Notes: generated by a model not told the origin, from the sequence alone. A DNA stretch of 64,000 nucleotides from Treponema sp. (GCA_009777335.1 WRMC01000012.1:1-64000), one strand, 5' to 3'. Shown: positions 9,244-18,094, numbered from the stretch's first letter. Made by a program: numbers and translations.

Positions 9244-10626
9244 CTAGTTCTCCTTAAATGCTCTGGTTCTTAGCAAGTTCCAGGCAGAAATTGAAGCTAT
9301 AATTACAAAGATGAAAATACTTAAGGCCGAAGCGTAGTTATACATCCTTTGATCCAGGGTGAGCTTAAAAATCCAAGAAATTAAAATGTCGGTGGAACCG
9401 GCCATCTGCAAATTTGGATTTGGCGGTCCCCCTCCGGTTAAAAAGTAGATCATGTTAAAGTTGTTAAAGTTAAAGGTAACGCTCATCATAAGCTGAGGGG
9501 CCGTGGAGGCCAGAATAAATGGCATGGTGATGGCCTTAAAAACCTGAAAGGTGTTAGCCCCGTCTATCTGGGCGGCCTCATACTGCTCCTGGGGAATGGT
9601 GGTCATGACCCCCGAAATAAGGGCCATAAAATAGGGGAACCCAAGCCAGACATTTACCAGGATCAAACTCAGGCGGGCCCAAAAGGTATTGGACAGGAAG
9701 GGTATGGCCTCACTGATCAAGCCCCATGACATAAGCATATTGTTAATTGCCCCCTCCTGGCTCAAGAGGACCCTAAAGATGAGCATGGACACCAGGGCCG
9801 GCACCGCCCAGGGAAGGATAAAGATGGCCCGCCAGAAGGGTCTGGCCCGCACCACCTTGGCCCGGAGGATCAGGGCCTGGAAAAGGCCGAAGGCATAGGC
9901 GCTAAAGGTGGCCAGAAAGGCCCAGATCACGGTCCAGATAAAAATCTGAATCAGGGTGGTACCCCAGATCCGGATGCTGATAATCCGCTGAAAGGTCTCC
10001 AGGCCCCGCCACTCTACCAGCCGCCTTGGGGGAATAAAGTTGGCGTTATAGTTTGTAAAGGCCACCAGGATAGAAAAGATGATGGGAACCAGGGAGATAA
10101 AAAGCACCAGGATAAGCCCGGGGCTGATCATGATGTACTCAAAGGAATTGTTCCAGAGATTCTTAAAGTACTGGATACTGGAAATCTCGATTCCCCCTTC
10201 CATCTTCTGCCGGGTCTTATAGGCATCAACGATATTCCATATCCATAAGGCTCCAAAGAGGAGAAGGGTGATCACCGCTATGATCCCCCCCAGCATGAGC
10301 ATGATGGAATGGTCGTAGACCGCCGCAGCCTGAACCCGGGGTCGAGTCCCCAGGGTCACCAGGCCCCATACGCCCCGGATAAAAAATCCGTAATTATGGA
10401 TGTCCGCCAACTGCTCCGGGAGAAACTGAAAGAAGGTCCCCAGGTTAAAGCTTCCCAGCTCCGCTGCGGGCCGGGCGGCGTTTCTCCACACCGAGGAGGT
10501 AAGGACCTCTATGGCGATAAAGATCATCTGCATGGCAAACAGGATAAGGCCCTTAAGCTTCTGTTTGTTTACATATTGTCCCGAACCCCAGATTAAGGCG
10601 GAATAGACCGCCGCTACATGTTTCAT
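9244..10626 (-). CDS. malF: Maltodextrin ABC transporter permease MalF
   Basis: A 460-aa permease, longer than a minimal CUT1 permease because of an N-terminal extension of about 150 residues with its own hydrophobic segments (near 27-45 and 110-132). Extended MalF N-termini are known. The core contains the EAA motif (YEAAQIDGANTFQVFKAITM, about 350-370) and six further membrane spans. It is preceded by malE (24-base gap) and directly followed by malG. Substrate choice (maltodextrin rather than another oligosaccharide) is inferred from the DUF1189 partner and the nearby GH13 gene. Confidence 0.88.
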   Translation of the reverse strand: MKHVAAVYSALIWGSGQYVNKQKLKGLILFAMQMIFIAIEVLTSSVWRNAARPAAELGSFNLGTFFQFLPEQLADIHNYGFFIRGVWGLVTLGTRPRVQAAAVYDHSIMLMLGGIIAVITLLLFGALWIWNIVDAYKTRQKMEGGIEISSIQYFKNLWNNSFEYIMISPGLILVLFISLVPIIFSILVAFTNYNANFIPPRRLVEWRGLETFQRIISIRIWGTTLIQIFIWTVIWAFLATFSAYAFGLFQALILRAKVVRARPFWRAIFILPWAVPALVSMLIFRVLLSQEGAINNMLMSWGLISEAIPFLSNTFWARLSLILVNVWLGFPYFMALISGVMTTIPQEQYEAAQIDGANTFQVFKAITMPFILASTAPQLMMSVTFNFNNFNMIYFLTGGGPPNPNLQMAGSTDILISWIFKLTLDQRMYNYASALSIFIFVIIASISAWNLLRTRAFKEN

Positions 10627-10650
10627 TTTTGTGCTCCCTTTTGTTATGTC

Positions 10651-11961
10651 TTACTCGCTCCAGAACCGGGATTTCCCCGCCATCAAAAGGCCGACATCAT
10701 AGGTCGCCATGGCATGGGTCTGGGCCTCCTCCACGGAAAGCAGATTATCCCAGGTAAAGGTGAAAAGTTCCTTTAGGGGGTCCCACATCTGGTTCACCTC
10801 GGGGATCACCGGCATGGGGTCCGCAAAGGGAGCCTGCTCCATGATACCCATCAAAAGGGGATCATCCCGCAGACCCTCGATCTCATGGATGTCCTTATAG
10901 GCCGCCAGCTTTCCGGTAACCTGATACTGGATGGTGGCTCCCTCCAGGCTCACCAGGAAATCTACAAAGGCCCGGGCGGCCCGGACATTCCGGGAATAGC
11001 TAGACACAGAAGCTATGATGTTCCCGCTAAAACTGCGGGGCTGGACCCCGTTAATCGTGGGGAGCTTGGTGATCCCAAAGTTGACGTTATTGCTCAGGGC
11101 ATCCCCTATGGCCCAGGGGCCGGTGATGGTAAAGGGAACCTCCCCCCGCTGAAAGGCCGCCACGGTAGCATCCCAGGTGGCATCGGTGGTGCGGACATTG
11201 TAGATGCTCTGCAGGCTCGTATGAAACTCTATGCCCCGGCGGGCCTGTATGCTGTCAAAGCCAGGGTTCCTAAAGTCGTCCATGTCGGGCCCAAAAAGCT
11301 CCATCCCAAAGGCGGTTAAAAAGAAATAATTATGGTAGGAATCGTCCACCTGCCAACGCAGGGCATATCTATTTTGGGCAGGGTCATTATATACCCGGGC
11401 AAAGGCTATCAGCTCTTCAAAACTCTCCGGCACCGGGGTGCCCCCAAGGAGATCCCGGTTATAGAAGAAGGCAATATTCTCGGTGGAAATGGGCACCGCA
11501 TAAAGGGTGCCTTCGGAAGTGCAGGTCAGCACCGCCGCTTCCAAAAGTAAATCCGCATACCGGCGTTGAACATCCGCCGGGAAGGGCAGGCAGATATCAT
11601 CCAGGATGGCATTCCCTATATGGTCGTGGGGCATGAGGAAGACATCGGGCCCTATGCCCGCAGGGCCGTCCAGGGACACCTTGCCCCGGCTGTCTACGTT
11701 CCCCACGTTTTCATAACGCACCGTCACTTCCGGGTAACGCCGGTTAAAGGCAGCGATGACCGCATTAGCCCAGTCGTCATTATCCAGCCAGACCAGGAGT
11801 TCACCCCTCACCCCGCCGTCATCGTTCCTTTCTTCCCAGATCTCCGCCTCCGCACTGCGCCAGGCCCTGTTTATGCCAATGGCTAACACTCCGGTCAGGA
11901 TAAGAAGAAAGCAGAGAAGGGCAAGGATTCCATTCAAGATCACAGGCACACTTTTTTTCAT
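10651..11961 (-). CDS. malE: Maltodextrin-binding protein MalE, membrane-anchored
   Basis: A 436-aa extracytoplasmic solute-binding protein of family 1. The start is set at 11961 (MKKSVPVILNG...) because the upstream in-frame ATG at 11997 falls inside the -10 box of the promoter at 11996-12023 and would not be transcribed. Residues 6-28 form a hydrophobic segment without a lipobox Cys, so it is either a signal peptide or an uncleaved anchor. Typical family elements follow: a DVFLMPHDHIGN segment, an ENIAFFYNRDLL hinge strand and FTITGPWAIGDAL. It is the first gene of malE-malF-malG-DUF1189. Confidence 0.88.
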   Translation of the reverse strand: MKKSVPVILNGILALLCFLLILTGVLAIGINRAWRSAEAEIWEERNDDGGVRGELLVWLDNDDWANAVIAAFNRRYPEVTVRYENVGNVDSRGKVSLDGPAGIGPDVFLMPHDHIGNAILDDICLPFPADVQRRYADLLLEAAVLTCTSEGTLYAVPISTENIAFFYNRDLLGGTPVPESFEELIAFARVYNDPAQNRYALRWQVDDSYHNYFFLTAFGMELFGPDMDDFRNPGFDSIQARRGIEFHTSLQSIYNVRTTDATWDATVAAFQRGEVPFTITGPWAIGDALSNNVNFGITKLPTINGVQPRSFSGNIIASVSSYSRNVRAARAFVDFLVSLEGATIQYQVTGKLAAYKDIHEIEGLRDDPLLMGIMEQAPFADPMPVIPEVNQMWDPLKELFTFTWDNLLSVEEAQTHAMATYDVGLLMAGKSRFWSE

Positions 11962-11995
11962 AAGACCCCCGATTTTGTTCTCAATTAATTGGCTC

Positions 11996-12023
11996 ATTAT
12001 ACCATAGGATAGAAAAAAAGCAA
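11996..12023 (-). promoter_or_regulatory. Sigma70-type promoter for malE operon
   Basis: On the minus strand a TTGCTT -35 (12018-12023) and a perfect TATAAT -10 (11996-12001) are separated by 16 bases (TTTGCT with 17 bases is the alternative). Transcription would begin near 11989. That excludes the upstream ATG at 11997 and supports MKKSV as the malE start. Confidence 0.6.
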
Positions 12024-12046
12024 AAACATAGGGGCCATGAAGAAGG

Positions 12047-12062
12047 AAGATCCCAGGATCTT
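12047..12062. promoter_or_regulatory. Operator-like palindrome in mal/OYE divergent region
   Basis: A 16-base inverted repeat with 7-base arms (AAGATCC, spacer CA, GGATCTT) midway between the divergent malE and OYE promoters. It is a plausible regulator-binding site. No T-run follows, so it is not a terminator. The regulator is unknown. Confidence 0.35.
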
Positions 12063-12063
12063 A

Positions 12064-12092
12064 TAGATTTTTTACCATTTCTCTTCTATACT
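12064..12092 (+). promoter_or_regulatory. Promoter of OYE-GH13-HD operon, possibly leaderless
   Basis: TATACT at 12087-12092 with a weak -35 (TAGATT, 12064-12069) at 17-base spacing. The -10 ends six bases before the ATG at 12099, so transcription would begin at or beside the start codon and the mRNA would be nearly leaderless. The AAGGG seen between them would not be transcribed. Confidence 0.45.
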
Positions 12093-12098
12093 AAGGGT

Positions 12099-13154
12099 AT
12101 GAAACTCTTTGACCCCATAAACATAGGCCAAAAAACATCGGCCAACCGGATCATGATGCCCCCCTGCGTCGTCTTTGGCGCCGCCACTCGTAATGGAGAA
12201 ATAGGGGAATTTAGACTAAACCATTATTCCCAACGGGCCAAGGATGGGGTGGGGACCATCGTCATCGAAGCTTCGGCCATCGACGAAAACTATACGATTT
12301 GCCCCGACCAGGTAGGAATCTGGAGCGATGCCCAGATCCCAGGCTTAAAAGAACTGGCCCGGCAGATCCATCAATATGAGAGCCTTTGCATGGTGCAGAT
12401 CCACCATGCGGGGGCCAACATTAGCACCGCCGCCAGGGAAGAAATTCCCATAGGCCCCTCCAATGGAGAACTCCGTAGACCCATGCGGGAGGCCTCAGTA
12501 GCAGAACTGGAAGAGATCTGTGCCATGTACATCGCCGCGGCCCAGAGGGCCCAGGAGGCAGGCTTTGATGGAGTAGAGATCCACGGGGCCCACAACTACC
12601 TTCTTACCCAGATGGCATCGCCCCTTTTAAACAAACGGACCGATGCCTACGGGGGAACCCTGGAAAAAAGATTGAAGCTTGCCATCGATGTACTCCAGGG
12701 CATCAGGGCAAAATGCGGGGAGGCCTTTATCGTGGGCATCAGAATGGGAGCCAACGAACCCACCTATGATGAAGGCATCGCCATCGCCGGGCTCTACGAG
12801 CAGAATGGTGCCGACTACCTTAGCGTCTCTTCGGGGTTCGGAGAAGCCTCAAGCCTCCCGCCCCCGCCGGAAGACTTCCCCTACAATAACACGGTCTACG
12901 GCGGGGCCCTGGTGAAAAAACACAGCCAGGGGGTGCCGGTCATCCTGGTAAATAACATCCTGACAGCCCAGCGGGGGGAATGGCTCTTGCAGAACGGCCA
13001 TGGGGACATGGTCGCCTACGGAAAGCCCATCCTGGCCACCCCGGACTTTGTGTCCCGGGCAAAAACATCCCCAGACAACAATAACGATTGCCTGGGATGC
13101 AGACCCTGCGTATGGTTTTCCAATTTTACAAAATGTCCCCTCGTGGGAGCCTAA
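12099..13154 (+). CDS. NADH:flavin oxidoreductase (old yellow enzyme family)
   Basis: A 351-aa TIM-barrel FMN oxidoreductase of the OYE family, expected to reduce activated double bonds using NAD(P)H. It opens with KLFDPINIG, which is typical. The substrate-binding EIHGAHNYLL stretch (about 157-166) and the following LLNKRTDAYGG motif are present. The protein stops after the barrel, so it lacks the C-terminal flavodoxin/NAD domains of 2,4-dienoyl-CoA reductase relatives. It keeps a Cys-rich tail (CLGCRPC and a Cys eight residues on), which could hold an iron-sulfur cluster. The stop overlaps the start of the GH13 gene (TAATG). Its substrate, and why it is coupled to a glycosidase gene, are unknown. 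Confidence 0.88.
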   Translation: MKLFDPINIGQKTSANRIMMPPCVVFGAATRNGEIGEFRLNHYSQRAKDGVGTIVIEASAIDENYTICPDQVGIWSDAQIPGLKELARQIHQYESLCMVQIHHAGANISTAAREEIPIGPSNGELRRPMREASVAELEEICAMYIAAAQRAQEAGFDGVEIHGAHNYLLTQMASPLLNKRTDAYGGTLEKRLKLAIDVLQGIRAKCGEAFIVGIRMGANEPTYDEGIAIAGLYEQNGADYLSVSSGFGEASSLPPPPEDFPYNNTVYGGALVKKHSQGVPVILVNNILTAQRGEWLLQNGHGDMVAYGKPILATPDFVSRAKTSPDNNNDCLGCRPCVWFSNFTKCPLVGA

Positions 13155-16100
13155 TGCAGCACTACCAACTACACCTGTCGGCCTTTGAAGATCCTCCCCA
13201 TCGAAAACCAACCCTGGGCCCCAGGGCCAAAGATCGAAGGGCCCTCATGGAGTTCCACATTCGCCAGGAGGTCCGCCAGGCCCAGAACCTGGAGGGGAGC
13301 CTCTTCTCCCTCACCGGGAACGTGGTCCTCTCTGACATGCGGCAGGTCCGGGCCCTGGCCCAGCAGCTTAACACGGGGGTAGACCCGGTCAGAAACCCCG
13401 AGCGCTTTGTCCAGGCGGGACAGCTCAACGCTATGGGCCTCATCGATGAAATCCTCCATTATATCGTGGCCATCTACCGGGAACAGATCCAGCCCGATGT
13501 CTTTGACAGCGCCCTGGCCCGGCTGGAGACCAAACTGGGGACCGGCAAGACCGCCGGCCTCCTCGAAGGTTTCTGTTCCCGCTTCCCCCCCCGGGATGTC
13601 TATGGGGGCAGCACCGATGTGGCGGGCTACCTGGCCGGAAGCGAAGCAGGCGAGAGCCGCCGGAGCCTCGCCCTGGAAGAGATCCTCCTTTTGGCCATGG
13701 CAAACCTTAACCCCGCCTTTAGGCAGTTCCTCTTCATGTTCGACGACTCGGACCTGGCCAAAGAGACGGTCTACCCGGGGGCCATAGATGAGCTTAAGGC
13801 CCATCTCTCGGACCTGCCCGTCTTTGGTCCCGATGGGATGAACCTCTGGGATGTCCTTAGGGCCCCGGCCCTGGCTTCACCGGATTCCCTTCTGGGGCAG
13901 TTGGATTTCATGCGCCGCCGCTGGGGCCTCCTTCTGGGGAGGTATATGGGCCGGCTCCTTACGGGACTGGATATTATAAAGGAAGAAGAAAAGCCCTCCT
14001 TCTTTGGCCCCGGCCCCACCCAGGTGCTGGACTTCAGGGCCTTCGAGAATGAGTACGAGCGCTTTACCCCCGACGAAGACTGGATGCCCCGGACGGTCCT
14101 CATGGCCAAGAGCACCCTGGTCTGGCTCTTCCAGCTCTCCCAAAAGTACGGCCGGGAACTCACCCGGCTGGACCAGGTCCCCGACGAAGAGCTGGACGAA
14201 CTGGCCCGCCGGGGCTTTACGGGCCTCTGGCTCATCGGCCTCTGGGAACGGAGCCAGGCCTCCAAGACCATCAAGCAATGGACCGGAAACCCCGAAGCCG
14301 CCGCCTCGGCCTACAGCCTCTACGACTACGACATCGCTTCGGAGCTGGGGGGCTGGGGCAGTTTGATGGATCTCCGGGAGCGCTGCATACGCCGGGGAAT
14401 CCGCCTGGGCTCCGACATGGTCCCCAACCACACGGGGCTGGACAGCCGCTGGATGATAGAACACCCCGACCGCTTCCTCCAGCTCCCCTATCCGCCCTTC
14501 CCCACCTATACTTATAACTGCGAAAACCTCTCGGGCCGGGGGGATATCACCGTCCAAATCGAAGATCATTATTTTGAACGGACCGATGCCGCGGTGGTCT
14601 TTAAACGCATCGACAACCAGAGCGGCCAGGCCCGCTACATCTACCATGGCAACGACGGCACCTCCATGCCCTGGAACGACACTGCCCAGATCGACTTCCT
14701 CAACCCCGAAGCCCGGGAGGCGGTGATCCGCACCATAGTAGGGGTCTGCCAGCAATTTCCCATCGTCCGCTTTGATGCCGCCATGACCCTGGCCAAGCGG
14801 CACATCCAGCGGCTCTGGTATCCTGCGCCGGGCCACGGGGGCGCCATCGCCAGCCGGGCCGAACATGCCATCAGCACCGAAGAGTTCAACCGCCGGATCC
14901 CCGAAGAGTTCTGGCGGGAAGTCGTGGACCGCTGCGCCGCAGAAGCTCCCCACACCCTGCTTTTGGCCGAGGCCTTCTGGATGATGGAGGGCTACTTCGT
15001 CCGCACCCTGGGGATGCACCGGGTCTACAACTCGGCCTTCATGAACATGCTCAAAAACGAAGAGAACGATAAGTACCGGGCCACCATTAAAAACACCCTC
15101 GAGTTTGACCCAGAAGTCCTCAAGCGCTTCGTCAACTTTATGAACAACCCCGACGAAGACACCGCGGTGGCCCAGTTTGGCAAGGGAGATAAATACTTCG
15201 GCATCTGCACCATGATGGTCACCATGCCGGGGCTCCCCATGTTCGGCCACGGCCAGATCGAGGGCTTCGAAGAAAAGTACGGCATGGAATACCGCCGCTC
15301 CTATAAAGATGAAAACCCCGACGGCTACCTGGTCGATCGCCACGAACAGCATATCTTCCCCCTGATGAAGCGGCGGCATATCTTTTCGGGGAGCACCGAT
15401 TTCTGCCTCTACGATTTCCATAATTCCGATGGCCGGGTGAACGACAATGTCTTTGCCTACTCCAACCGGGCCGGAGATGAAAGGGCCCTGGTGTTTTACA
15501 ACAACAGCTACGACAGCACCTCGGGCTGGGTCCGCCGGGGGGCCGTGGCAATTCCACAGAAAGACGGCACCCATAGGCAGGATAGCCTTAGCGAAGCTCT
15601 GGGCCTCCATGGCGAAAGCCACTGCTTCATGGTCTTTAGGGAGCAGCGCAGCGGTCTATGGTTCATCCGTTCCTCCCGGGAAGTCGCCGAGCGAGGCCTC
15701 TTTGCGGCCCTCAATGGCTACGAGGCCCAGGTCTACCTGGACATCCAGGAAAAGGCCGACTCCCCCGGATCCGAAAGCGGGTCCTGGGATGGACGCTGGG
15801 CCCGGCTGAACCATGACCTGGACGGCCGGGGGGTCCGGGACCTGGACGAGGCCCTGATGGACATCTCCCTGGGTGAACTCTACGCCCCCCTGCGGGAGAT
15901 CCTGTCGGCCAACACGAAAGAGGAACTCATCACCCTCTTTGCCAAGGCCGGGAGTTCCGCCCCTGCCTTGACCAAAACCCTGGGCAGAGCTGTTCATTCA
16001 TTTATAGAGAATGCAGAAGCATTCCTGGACGGCGGCGATGGAAAATTCCCCCCCTGGGTCTATATACCAACTGAGGGGACCGAAGAAGCCCTTGGCCCGA

Positions 16101-16831
16101 AAGCTTCCGCCCCTCCCCTCCTTACCAAGGAAAAAGTCCTAAATTTATTAGAAACGTTTCTAATAAATTTTTCGGCTTTAAACGCATATATAGGAGGAAG
16201 CGCCAAAGGGAAAGCATCGGCAGCCAGGAAACCCAAGGGAGAGACTCCTGAAGATATGGCTCTTCTCTTTAAACAGTCCCTGGGGGAAAAGCTTAGCTCG
16301 AAGCCTGAACTGGCCCTCATGGCCCTGGGCTATAAGGCCCTTACCAGCCTTAGGGCAATCACCGGCTCCCCCGATGAAGCCGCCGCCCTGGCCCGGCACT
16401 GGCAGCTCCCCCGGATATTACAACGATGCTGGGAGGAGCAGGGGATAGAGCCGGCCCTGGCACAGCGGGGCTCCGAGATCGCCCTGGGCCTTCTGGCCCG
16501 GCTAAGCCATGCCGAAGACCTCGGAACAGATTCTGCTCCAGCCTACGCGGAAGCCAAGACCCCCGGAGCCCTGGCGGCAGCTATCATCCTGGAAAACTAC
16601 GATACCCCCGACTTCAAGCAAGTCCTCGCCCTAAACCGCTTCGACGATATAACCTGGTTTAATAAAGAAGCTTACGAAGATACCCTCTTCCTTTGCTCCT
16701 TCTTCCTGGCCCTGGAGGGGGACGAAGAGAGGGTCCAGGCCATCTCCCAGGTTTATGAAGCTTTCCTCCAGGCTGAAGAAACATCCCTCTTCCAGATTGA
16801 TCTATTGCCGGGAGTCCTGGCGGAACTATGA
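13154..16831 (+). CDS. Large GH13 (alpha-amylase superfamily) protein, 1225 aa
   Basis: A cytoplasmic (no signal peptide) alpha-glucan-active enzyme. The start is placed at 13154, where ATG overlaps the OYE stop and GGGAG precedes it. GH13 motifs lie in the middle: region I DMVPNH (about 423-428), region II VRFDAAM with the nucleophile Asp (about 537-543), region III LLLAEAFW with the acid/base Glu (about 603-610), and a degenerate region IV (NNPDED) near 665. About 300 residues precede and 400 follow the barrel with no domain I recognise. At twice the length of an ordinary amylase it could be a hydrolase, maltosyltransferase or phosphorylase-like enzyme. The importer genes nearby suggest maltodextrin as substrate. 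The next gene starts inside its stop codon. Confidence 0.85.
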   Translation: MQHYQLHLSAFEDPPHRKPTLGPRAKDRRALMEFHIRQEVRQAQNLEGSLFSLTGNVVLSDMRQVRALAQQLNTGVDPVRNPERFVQAGQLNAMGLIDEILHYIVAIYREQIQPDVFDSALARLETKLGTGKTAGLLEGFCSRFPPRDVYGGSTDVAGYLAGSEAGESRRSLALEEILLLAMANLNPAFRQFLFMFDDSDLAKETVYPGAIDELKAHLSDLPVFGPDGMNLWDVLRAPALASPDSLLGQLDFMRRRWGLLLGRYMGRLLTGLDIIKEEEKPSFFGPGPTQVLDFRAFENEYERFTPDEDWMPRTVLMAKSTLVWLFQLSQKYGRELTRLDQVPDEELDELARRGFTGLWLIGLWERSQASKTIKQWTGNPEAAASAYSLYDYDIASELGGWGSLMDLRERCIRRGIRLGSDMVPNHTGLDSRWMIEHPDRFLQLPYPPFPTYTYNCENLSGRGDITVQIEDHYFERTDAAVVFKRIDNQSGQARYIYHGNDGTSMPWNDTAQIDFLNPEAREAVIRTIVGVCQQFPIVRFDAAMTLAKRHIQRLWYPAPGHGGAIASRAEHAISTEEFNRRIPEEFWREVVDRCAAEAPHTLLLAEAFWMMEGYFVRTLGMHRVYNSAFMNMLKNEENDKYRATIKNTLEFDPEVLKRFVNFMNNPDEDTAVAQFGKGDKYFGICTMMVTMPGLPMFGHGQIEGFEEKYGMEYRRSYKDENPDGYLVDRHEQHIFPLMKRRHIFSGSTDFCLYDFHNSDGRVNDNVFAYSNRAGDERALVFYNNSYDSTSGWVRRGAVAIPQKDGTHRQDSLSEALGLHGESHCFMVFREQRSGLWFIRSSREVAERGLFAALNGYEAQVYLDIQEKADSPGSESGSWDGRWARLNHDLDGRGVRDLDEALMDISLGELYAPLREILSANTKEELITLFAKAGSSAPALTKTLGRAVHSFIENAEAFLDGGDGKFPPWVYIPTEGTEEALGPKASAPPLLTKEKVLNLLETFLINFSALNAYIGGSAKGKASAARKPKGETPEDMALLFKQSLGEKLSSKPELALMALGYKALTSLRAITGSPDEAAALARHWQLPRILQRCWEEQGIEPALAQRGSEIALGLLARLSHAEDLGTDSAPAYAEAKTPGALAAAIILENYDTPDFKQVLALNRFDDITWFNKEAYEDTLFLCSFFLALEGDEERVQAISQVYEAFLQAEETSLFQIDLLPGVLAEL
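16141..16170. promoter_or_regulatory. Perfect 30-bp palindrome inside the GH13 coding sequence
   Basis: Fifteen-base arms (left arm AAATTTATTAGAAAC) meet without a spacer. The core GAAACGTTTC has the central CG and AAACG/CGTTT halves typical of LacI/CcpA-family operators. The stretch is much more AT-rich than the surrounding gene and encodes a linker segment. It could be an intragenic operator or the scar of a small palindromic insertion. Confidence 0.6.
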
Positions 16832-18006
16832 ACAGGGAAATCCCCAGGGACATCATTTCCCTCTGGTATGCCCTTACCGCCCGGGGGAACAGCCTAAGAC
16901 TCTCGGGCTTCAGTGCCATAGATCACTACCTGGGCCTGGCGGTGCTTCCTTCGTTTACCGTAGAAACCGGCGCAGACATCGCCATCCTCGCCGCCCATGC
17001 AGAGAACCTGCGCTTCCCCGGACCAGACCTGGCCGACGGAGCCGCCGACAGCGAGGGAGGAACCTGCTACTTCCGCTGCATCGATGAGGGTGAAGAAGAG
17101 GCATATAGCTTTCCCCTCCTTTCATTTTCTTTTGACTGGAAAACCAAACGCTTCCAGGACCCTCTTGATCAGTACCCCCTGCTGCGGGAACTCCGCAAGA
17201 AGGACCAGGAAACCCCCTCCTGGGAAAGGGGCCTCCTTCAGCCCAGCATACCCGCATCGGTGGGCCGGTACCGCTACATCATGGACGGCGCCCTGCTCCT
17301 GGCCCGATATGACTTCGGCCCCTGGGAAAAAATTTCCCGCACCCTCATCCAGACCCTCGACAGCCTTCACCCCGAACTCCCCCCGGGGCCCGAGATGCAG
17401 CGCCGCCTCCTCTCCTGCCTCCTCGTCTCACCCTTCCCTGACCGGGGCCTGGAGTTCCTAAAGTCTTCGGGGTTCCTGGCGGACTTTTGGCCCGAGCTGG
17501 CCTGCCTGGACGAGGTAGATCACTCCAAGGAATACCACCCCGAAGGAAACGTCTGGAACCACACCCTGGAAACCTTCCAGCACCGCAAGACCGCCGCCGG
17601 AGGAGTCTACGACCTCACCCTCTCTTTGGGACTCCTCCTTCATGATATGGGCAAACCCATCTCCGCCGCCCACGGAAACCGCCGCTTCGACGGCCACGCC
17701 GAAATTGGAGCCCAGGGCGCCCTTCGCTTCCTCGAACACCTGGGCTTCGAGCCCCCCCTAATCCGGGACATCCATTACCTGGTAAAAAACCACATGCTTC
17801 CCGCGGCCCTTAAACGGCTCCCCATCACCAAAACCAAAGAAATCATGGCCTCCCCCATGTTCCCCACCCTGATGGAACTCTACCGCTGCGATGAATCGTC
17901 ATCCTTCAAGGGCCTGGACGGCTACTACGAAAACAGCGCCGCCTACCAAAGCTACCTTCGCAACAGCCGCAACCCCTACCGCTCCGCCGACGGCAAAAAA
18001 ATCTAA
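16828..18006 (+). CDS. HD-domain phosphohydrolase related to CCA-adding enzymes
   Basis: A 392-aa protein whose ATG overlaps the GH13 stop. The C-terminal half is an HD metal-dependent phosphohydrolase: a first His in VWNHTLE (about 243), the HD pair in LLLHDMGKP (about 268-276), then HAEIGAQGALRFLE and a KNHMLP motif. This order matches the HD part of tRNA nucleotidyltransferases. The N-terminal 60 residues (LRLSGFSAIDHYLG, then ETGADIAIL) look like a decayed nucleotidyltransferase head in which GGxxRDxLLG and DxD are no longer intact. Nucleotidyl transfer is therefore unlikely, and the substrate of the HD domain is unknown. Confidence 0.75.
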   Translation: MNREIPRDIISLWYALTARGNSLRLSGFSAIDHYLGLAVLPSFTVETGADIAILAAHAENLRFPGPDLADGAADSEGGTCYFRCIDEGEEEAYSFPLLSFSFDWKTKRFQDPLDQYPLLRELRKKDQETPSWERGLLQPSIPASVGRYRYIMDGALLLARYDFGPWEKISRTLIQTLDSLHPELPPGPEMQRRLLSCLLVSPFPDRGLEFLKSSGFLADFWPELACLDEVDHSKEYHPEGNVWNHTLETFQHRKTAAGGVYDLTLSLGLLLHDMGKPISAAHGNRRFDGHAEIGAQGALRFLEHLGFEPPLIRDIHYLVKNHMLPAALKRLPITKTKEIMASPMFPTLMELYRCDESSSFKGLDGYYENSAAYQSYLRNSRNPYRSADGKKI

Positions 18007-18052
18007 ACCCCCAACCGCCTTCTAAGCCCTTAAGTCCCCCAAACCACCTCCC

Positions 18053-18081
18053 TTGACAAACCAGACCCCATTTTCTAAAGT
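18053..18081 (+). promoter_or_regulatory. Strong promoter for tRNA-Ser(TGA)
   Basis: A consensus TTGACA (18053-18058), a 17-base spacer and TAAAGT (18076-18081) place the start near 18088, seven bases before the tRNA. Confidence 0.7.
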
Positions 18082-18094
18082 AAAACCTCATCCA

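Noticed and set aside
9670-10600. Plus-strand frames opposite malF.
   Set aside because: Shadows of the malF gene without start signals or domains.
11962-11997. Extended malE start at 11997.
   Set aside because: The ATG overlaps the -10 box of the malE promoter and would not be transcribed. The downstream ATG gives a normal signal or anchor segment.
13877-15622. A 581-codon minus-strand open frame opposite the GH13 gene.
   Set aside because: It is a shadow of GC-rich third positions. The plus-strand frame contains intact GH13 motifs and coupled start/stop signals.
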